From positions 1 through 64,000 of the forward strand of contig CBINGZ010000008.1 in assembly GCA_966250335.1 (NCBI GenBank): a DNA stretch of 64,000 nt, in the 5' to 3' direction. Origin of the DNA: OLB7 sp966250335 (lineage in GTDB: Bacteria; Bacteroidota; Ignavibacteria; OLB7). Shown in pieces: positions 59,498-64,000 of the stretch. Position numbers and translations under genes: made by a program. Under the pieces are notes generated by a model, which saw only the letters and a list, made by a program, of their open reading frames with translations, was not told the origin of the DNA and made no database searches. Positions within the stretch are counted from its first letter, which is position 1; each line of letters starts with the position of its first letter.

Positions 59498-60283
59498 CTA
59501 TCGTCCCATGAACTTTGCGTCCCGCTTCTCCAGGAAGGCAAGGGTTCCCTCCTTGAAATCCTGCGTGCCGCAGCATTCGCCGAAGAGACGCGCCTCCAGC
59601 GCCAGCCCCTCGTCGATCGGCAGATCGACAGCCTTCCGGGTCGCCTCCAGCGCCATCCGCACCGCCACGGGACCTCGCGACATGATCTTGTTCATCAGTT
59701 CGAGAGCGCGCTCCCTCAGCTCGGCGGCGGGGTAGACCCGGTTGACAAGACCGATCCGCTCCGCGGTGGCGGCGTCGATCGTCTCTCCCGTCAGATTGTA
59801 CTCGATCGCCCTGCCGGGACCGATCAGCCGGGGAAGGCGCTGCGTTCCGCCGAAACCGGGGAGGATGCCGAGGTTCACCTCGGGCTGTCCGAACTTCGCG
59901 CGCTCGCTCGCCACCCGCATGTGGCACGCCATCGCCAGCTCGCACCCCCCTCCCAGCGCGACTCCGTTGACGGCGGCGAGGACGGGGCGGTCGAGACGCT
60001 CGATCATGGAGAAGACCTGCTGTCCCCGCTCCGAATACTCCTGTCCGGTGTAGCCGTCGAGCCTGTTCAATTCCGCGATGTCGGCGCCGGCGGCGAACGC
60101 CTTTTCCCCCGCGCCTGTTATAATGACGCCGCGGATCGACTCGTCACGCTCCGCCTCGGCAATCGCGGCGCGGAGTTCGTCCAGGAGCTTGATGCTGAGG
60201 GCGTTGAATTTGTCGGGTCGGTTGAGGGTGATGAGAAGGCAGCCGCCGGGGTTGATCTCCAGGAGGAGGGTTTCGAAGTTCAT
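59498..60283 (-). CDS. Enoyl-CoA hydratase/isomerase family protein
   Basis: A 261-residue crotonase-fold enzyme. The oxyanion-hole blocks AFAAGADIAEL and NGVALGGGCELAMACHMR are present, and the catalytic glutamates lie in CELA and QPEVNLGILPGFGGTQRLPR. This fits a beta-oxidation enoyl-CoA hydratase. Length is typical. ATG 60283 is taken because the family starts there; the frame stays open far upstream only as an antisense shadow of the DUF58 gene. Copy 2 of the CT repeat lies 64 bases upstream. Confidence 0.9.
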   Translation of the reverse strand: MNFETLLLEINPGGCLLITLNRPDKFNALSIKLLDELRAAIAEAERDESIRGVIITGAGEKAFAAGADIAELNRLDGYTGQEYSERGQQVFSMIERLDRPVLAAVNGVALGGGCELAMACHMRVASERAKFGQPEVNLGILPGFGGTQRLPRLIGPGRAIEYNLTGETIDAATAERIGLVNRVYPAAELRERALELMNKIMSRGPVAVRMALEATRKAVDLPIDEGLALEARLFGECCGTQDFKEGTLAFLEKRDAKFMGR

Positions 60284-60346
60284 CTCTGTATGTCCTGTTT
60301 GAAGGAGGGGTTGTTTTTGGAGCGCGAAGATACTATGATGGGGGGG

Positions 60347-60423
60347 AGAAGAAGAAGAGAATGAACAGGGAGTCACAGAGGACACAGAGGTAAGAAAAAG
60401 AGAGAGAAGAAAAAGAGAGAAAA
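60347..60423 (-). repeat. Pyrimidine-rich CTCTGTG repeat, copy 2 (inverted)
   Basis: Read on the minus strand it gives CTTACCTCTGTGTCCTCTGTG then CTCCCTGTTCATTCTCTTC, matching copy 1 at 57463-57552. Together they form an inverted pair about 2.8 kb apart. Each copy points its CT strand toward the gene just downstream of it (57573 plus; 60283 minus). Confidence 0.75.
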
Positions 60424-60427
60424 GAGA

Positions 60428-61324
60428 ATGGAAGATTATCGCAGGTTTTTGAAGCCTGAAGTGGTTTCGCGGCTGGAGACGCTTGAGCTGCGGGCGCGGA
60501 TGGTTGTGGAGGGATTCATTACGGGGTTGCATCGCTCGCCGTATCACGGCTTCTCCGTGGAGTTCGCGGAGCATCGGCAGTATATGCCGGGGGATGAGAT
60601 CCGATATATCGACTGGAAGGTCTACGGGCGTACCGATCGCTACTACATCAAGCAGTACGAGGAGGAGACGAACCTGAAAGGGTATGTGATCGTCGACGCC
60701 TCGGCCTCGATGGGGTACCGCTCGGAGGGGAATATCACCAAGTTCGATTACGCCCTTTCGCTGGCGGCGGCTCTCTCCTATCTGATGATCAAGCAGCGTG
60801 ACGCGGTGGGGGCGGGGGTGTACGACACCGAACTGCGGAATTATATCCCGGCACGTTCCAGGTCGAGCTATCTGCACGAGATCATGCGGATGTTCACGGC
60901 GGCCAAACCCTCCAGAGGGACCGGAACGGCGAAGGCATTGAACCTGATGGCGGAGCGGATCAAGCGGCGCGGGCTGGTGATCGTCCTCAGCGATTTCTTC
61001 GACGATCCGACCGAGGTGATCACCGCCCTGAAGCACTTCCGCCACAAGCAGAACGAGGTGCTGGCGATGCAGATCCTCGATCCGATGGAACGGTCGTTCA
61101 ACTTCGGCGCCGATGCCACGTTCCGCGATATGGAGACGGGAGAGGAACTGGTGACGCAGCCGTTCCAGATCCGCGAGGCCTACACCCGCGCCATGACCGA
61201 CTTCACCGAACGGATCAAACGGGAGTGCCGCGAGCACGGCATCGACTACGTCCTGCTCGACACCTCCATCCCCTACGACACCGCGCTGTTCGAATATCTC
61301 AACAAGAGACGAATGATGGGGTGA
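60428..61324 (+). CDS. DUF58 / von Willebrand factor A-like protein
   Basis: A 298-residue cytosolic protein. The DUF58 signature GDEIRYIDWKVYGRTDRYYIKQYEEE occupies residues 55-80. A MIDAS-type metal site Asp90-x-Ser92-x-Ser94 (VIVDASASMG) follows. Such proteins commonly work with MoxR AAA ATPases in complex assembly or metal insertion; no moxR gene is in the window. The ATG follows the CT repeat with only a few bases between. The gene converges on purM. Confidence 0.9.
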   Translation: MEDYRRFLKPEVVSRLETLELRARMVVEGFITGLHRSPYHGFSVEFAEHRQYMPGDEIRYIDWKVYGRTDRYYIKQYEEETNLKGYVIVDASASMGYRSEGNITKFDYALSLAAALSYLMIKQRDAVGAGVYDTELRNYIPARSRSSYLHEIMRMFTAAKPSRGTGTAKALNLMAERIKRRGLVIVLSDFFDDPTEVITALKHFRHKQNEVLAMQILDPMERSFNFGADATFRDMETGEELVTQPFQIREAYTRAMTDFTERIKRECREHGIDYVLLDTSIPYDTALFEYLNKRRMMG

Positions 61325-61330
61325 TCCGCC

Positions 61331-62329
61331 TCACCCCACCTCTCCTATCACGATCGGATGTTCTCCCATCTCGCGCAGGGTCTCCATGATGTCGCCGGCG
61401 GCATCCTTCGCGGCCACGATCACCAGTCCGATTCCCAGGTTGAACGCCTTGCGGATATCCTCCTCCGGGATATCCCCCTCACGCTGGAGGTAGCTGAAGA
61501 TCGCGGGACGATCCCATGCGGTCCAGTCGATCTTCAGCTTCAGCGGATCGCGGACCACGCGCGAGGTGTTCCCCTCCAGTCCGCCGCCGGTGATATGCGA
61601 ATAGGCGTGGATTCCCTCCAGCCGCATCGTCGCCTGTATCGCGGCGAGATAGCTTCTGTGCGGCACCAGCAGAGCGTCGGCAAGGGTCATCTCGGTGCCG
61701 GGAAGGGAATCGTTGACGTCATGCTTCGGGAAGAGAACGGCGCGGGCGAGCGAGTAGCCGTTGGTGTGGAGTCCGTCCGAGGGGAGCCCGATCAGGATAT
61801 CCCCACGCTCGGAGCGCTCGCCGGTGACCATCGACTCACGCTCGACGACCCCGACGACCGTCCCCGCCAGGTCGAAATCGCCGTCGTGGTAGAGCGAGGG
61901 CATCTCGGCGGTCTCCCCTCCGATCAGCGCGCACTCGTTCTCCCGGCAGGCGGAGGCGCACCCGGTGATCACCTGGGCGGCCATCTGCGGGTCGAGCTTC
62001 CCCGTGGCGAAGTAGTCGAGGAAGTAGATCGGCTTCGCGCCGCAGACGGCGATGTCGTTGACGCAGTGGTTGACGATGTCGCGGCCGATCCCCTGGAACC
62101 GACCCGCCATGATCGCCACCTTCAGCTTGGTCCCCACGCCGTCGACCGAGGAGACGAGAACGGGACTGTCGTACTCCTTGAGGAAACTCACATCGTAGAG
62201 CCCGCCGAACCCGCCGATGTCGGCAAGAACGCGGCTGTTGAAGGTGGAACGGATCGCTCCCTTGATCAGATCGACCGTCTGTTCGCCCGCCTCGATGTCG
62301 ACGCCGGCCGATTTGTAGGTGATAGCCAT
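61331..62329 (-). CDS. purM: Phosphoribosylformylglycinamidine cyclo-ligase
   Basis: A 332-residue AIR synthetase, fifth step of purine synthesis, converting FGAM to AIR with ATP. The N-terminal YKSAGVDIEAGE, then SSVDGVGTKLKVA (ATP and metal loop), HCVNDIAVCGAKPIYFLDY, ALIGGETAEMP, and GLHTNGYSLAR are diagnostic of PurM. Near the end HITGGGLEGN is present. Length is normal. It lies 95 bases downstream of a histidine kinase gene on the same strand. Confidence 0.96.
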   Translation of the reverse strand: MAITYKSAGVDIEAGEQTVDLIKGAIRSTFNSRVLADIGGFGGLYDVSFLKEYDSPVLVSSVDGVGTKLKVAIMAGRFQGIGRDIVNHCVNDIAVCGAKPIYFLDYFATGKLDPQMAAQVITGCASACRENECALIGGETAEMPSLYHDGDFDLAGTVVGVVERESMVTGERSERGDILIGLPSDGLHTNGYSLARAVLFPKHDVNDSLPGTEMTLADALLVPHRSYLAAIQATMRLEGIHAYSHITGGGLEGNTSRVVRDPLKLKIDWTAWDRPAIFSYLQREGDIPEEDIRKAFNLGIGLVIVAAKDAAGDIMETLREMGEHPIVIGEVG

Positions 62330-62424
62330 GTCGTGTTACGCTGTAAGTCCTGTGAGTAGATCGTACGATATGATTCTTCTTCGACCGGGCCGCTCTGCTC
62401 ATCCCGATCCCGACTCTCCGCCGG

Positions 62425-63852
62425 TCATGCGCCGCCGCCGTCCCGTTCCTTCCGGTATTCCCGCTCGATCCTTTCGGGAGCCCCTTCCGCAGGGGGGGAG
62501 TCTCCGTTCACGGCGGCGGGGGGCTCCACGGCGTTCAGGCGTATCCTGAAGGTGGTCCCGGCGGCCGATGTATCCTTGATCGAGATCTTTCCCTTGTGAT
62601 ATTCCTCCACGATCCTGCGCGCCAGCGAGAGCCCCAGCCCCCAGCCGCGCTGCTTGGTGGAGAATCCGGGGCGGAAGATATCCTTTTTGATCTTGGGATC
62701 GATCCCCCTGCCGTTGTCCGTGACGTCGATCACCGCCGCCGTCTTCTGTTTCTGGACATGGAAGGTGATCTCCCCCTCGGCCCTGTCGATCGCGTCGGCG
62801 GCGTTGCGGACAAGGTTCTCGAAGACCCACTCGAAGAGGTCGACGTTGATGCTGACCCAGACCTTCTCCGGGGCGTCGAGACTGAGCACCACGCGCTTCC
62901 CCAGATGCGGCAGGCGGCGCTCGAAATATCGTATAACGTTTTCCAGGACCGCGCCGACCTCCACCCTCTTCAGCTCGGCGGCCGATCCGATCTTGGAGAA
63001 CCGCTGCGCCACCCTGTTGAGCCTGTCGATATCCCGTTCCATCTCCCCGGCCGCCTCGATCACCTGTTCGGCGTCGTCCGGCATGTAGCGGAGCAGCTCC
63101 ACCCAGCCCATGAGCGAACTGAGCGGCGTGCCGAGCTGGTGCGCCGTCTCCTTCGCCATGCCGACCCAGATGTTCGACTGCTCGTTCCGCTTGACGTGGC
63201 TGAACCCGATATATCCTACCAGGATAAACATCGTGACGATGGTGATCTCCACGTACGGCAGCAGGCTCAGCTCCTTGATCGCCGTCGAGTCCTCGAAGTA
63301 GACATAGGCGATGACGGTCGAATCATGCATCGGGTAGCCGTTCCCGTCGACCTTCACCACCACCCTCATCGCCGAATCGGGTCCCCGCACCGTATCGTAC
63401 CGGTTCTGAAAGGAGTACATCACCAGCGGCTCGTAGGCCGACTTCATCCCTTCGATCCGTTCGCGCAGCTCGGCAAGCTGGAGGTAGCCGGGGAGAGTCG
63501 TATCGAGATCTATGTTTCTGGTCTGATCGATGAATGTGGTGTCCTTCCCCCGGATTCTCGGTTGCAGTTCGTTCTGCCCGTCGGTCTGGATCATCGGAAA
63601 CGAGATGGTGTTCCCGAGATCGATCGCAAGGTTGAACTGAGGGGTCGAGGTGGCCTCGTCGTTCTGATCGTTCAGAAGGTCCTGAAACGTCCGGGCGTAG
63701 AGCTCGATGGCGTCACGTTCGGTGCGCTGGAGTTCATCCACGAGGCGCTGCGTGAACCAGAGGGTCCCCGCCACGATGGCGAACGCCATGAGCACCAGAA
63801 AGAGCTTGAGGTTCGCCGATGCCGGGAGCCTGATGGATTTCAGTTGAGACAT
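62425..63852 (-). CDS. Membrane sensor histidine kinase
   Basis: A 475-residue kinase. Two membrane helices (about residues 16-36 and 199-219) flank a periplasmic sensor of about 160 residues with no obvious fold. The dimerisation region carries the phosphate-accepting His238 (KETAHQLGTPLSSL). The ATPase domain has Asn350 (ENLVRNAADA), DNGRGID from 379, and RGWGLGLSLARRIVEEYHKG. The C-terminus is a Glu/Arg-rich tail. No response regulator is adjacent within the window; it may lie beyond 64000. The signal sensed is unknown. Confidence 0.92.
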   Translation of the reverse strand: MSQLKSIRLPASANLKLFLVLMAFAIVAGTLWFTQRLVDELQRTERDAIELYARTFQDLLNDQNDEATSTPQFNLAIDLGNTISFPMIQTDGQNELQPRIRGKDTTFIDQTRNIDLDTTLPGYLQLAELRERIEGMKSAYEPLVMYSFQNRYDTVRGPDSAMRVVVKVDGNGYPMHDSTVIAYVYFEDSTAIKELSLLPYVEITIVTMFILVGYIGFSHVKRNEQSNIWVGMAKETAHQLGTPLSSLMGWVELLRYMPDDAEQVIEAAGEMERDIDRLNRVAQRFSKIGSAAELKRVEVGAVLENVIRYFERRLPHLGKRVVLSLDAPEKVWVSINVDLFEWVFENLVRNAADAIDRAEGEITFHVQKQKTAAVIDVTDNGRGIDPKIKKDIFRPGFSTKQRGWGLGLSLARRIVEEYHKGKISIKDTSAAGTTFRIRLNAVEPPAAVNGDSPPAEGAPERIEREYRKERDGGGA

Positions 63853-64000
63853 TGCTGGCTGTTACGTGCACGGCTCCGACAACCGTCGGCGGGACGTCGT
63901 TCCCCGGCATCCCGCCGATCCCGGTACACCCCACGGGAGCACGGAGAAGGAGCGCAGGAGCCGAAGTATCCGGCGGCGGAGGGGCCCGCCGCAACACCAA

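Noticed and set aside
59498..61237. Extended 579-residue version of the enoyl-CoA hydratase
   Set aside because: The added N-terminal part is antisense to the DUF58 gene and the CT repeat; the family starts at 60283.

Overview
The window looks like a GC-rich chromosome segment from the Bacteroidota/Chlorobiota side of the tree, possibly a Kapabacteria- or Ignavibacteria-like lineage. The lineage is inferred; no 16S gene is present. The signs are two proteins with type IX secretion (T9SS) C-terminal sorting domains, several promoters of the Bacteroidota form TAnnTTTG, a Bacteroidota-style LptD, and families typical of that group (FG-GAP/ASPIC proteins beside a vanadium haloperoxidase, DUF4292-like lipoprotein, choice-of-anchor-D repeats).

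Layout. 1-1250 is clearly AT-rich, unlike the rest, and looks like the edge of an acquired or decaying island holding a truncated membrane-protein gene. 1704-15662 is a co-directional housekeeping block: envelope lipoprotein, lptD, the SRP RNA, an RNase E/G with a giant disordered insertion inside its S1 domain, dxr, rseP, surE, an LptF/G permease and moeA. 15889-24445 holds two tandem paralogous FG-GAP/ASPIC proteins and a vanadium-type haloperoxidase with all its active-site residues.

25002-41056 is the most unusual region. It starts with a 2307-residue secreted protein built of about 70 short Gly-rich repeats and a second fibre-like secreted protein. A DUF6916 gene and a cluster of six phage-tail-collar genes follow. 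The six are two tandem copies of one ordered trio, each behind its own duplicated promoter and leader. Divergent from them lie an HEXXH protein and an aspartyl/asparaginyl beta-hydroxylase. No other phage genes are present, so this looks like a dedicated cellular tail-collar system with possible post-translational modification.

41168-48403 is mixed metabolism and regulation: an IPT lipoprotein, an SDR, an ABC-2 permease, a DUF71 ATP-pyrophosphatase overlapping a BFD-like [2Fe-2S] gene, a perfect palindrome beside a promoter driving a 39-residue membrane protein, a STAND NTPase lacking its usual output domain, DinB, and a deacetylase-like lipoprotein. 48638-57462 carries two T9SS propeller proteins, an ECF sigma/anti-sigma pair and two surface proteins, the second apparently started at CTG. 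57463-60423 is bounded by an inverted pair of about 80-bp pyrimidine-rich repeats and contains a deoxyhypusine-synthase-like protein, a PKD/papain-fold lipoprotein with both catalytic residues lost, and an enoyl-CoA hydratase. DUF58, purM and a histidine kinase close the window.

All assignments are from reading motifs; no database search was run.
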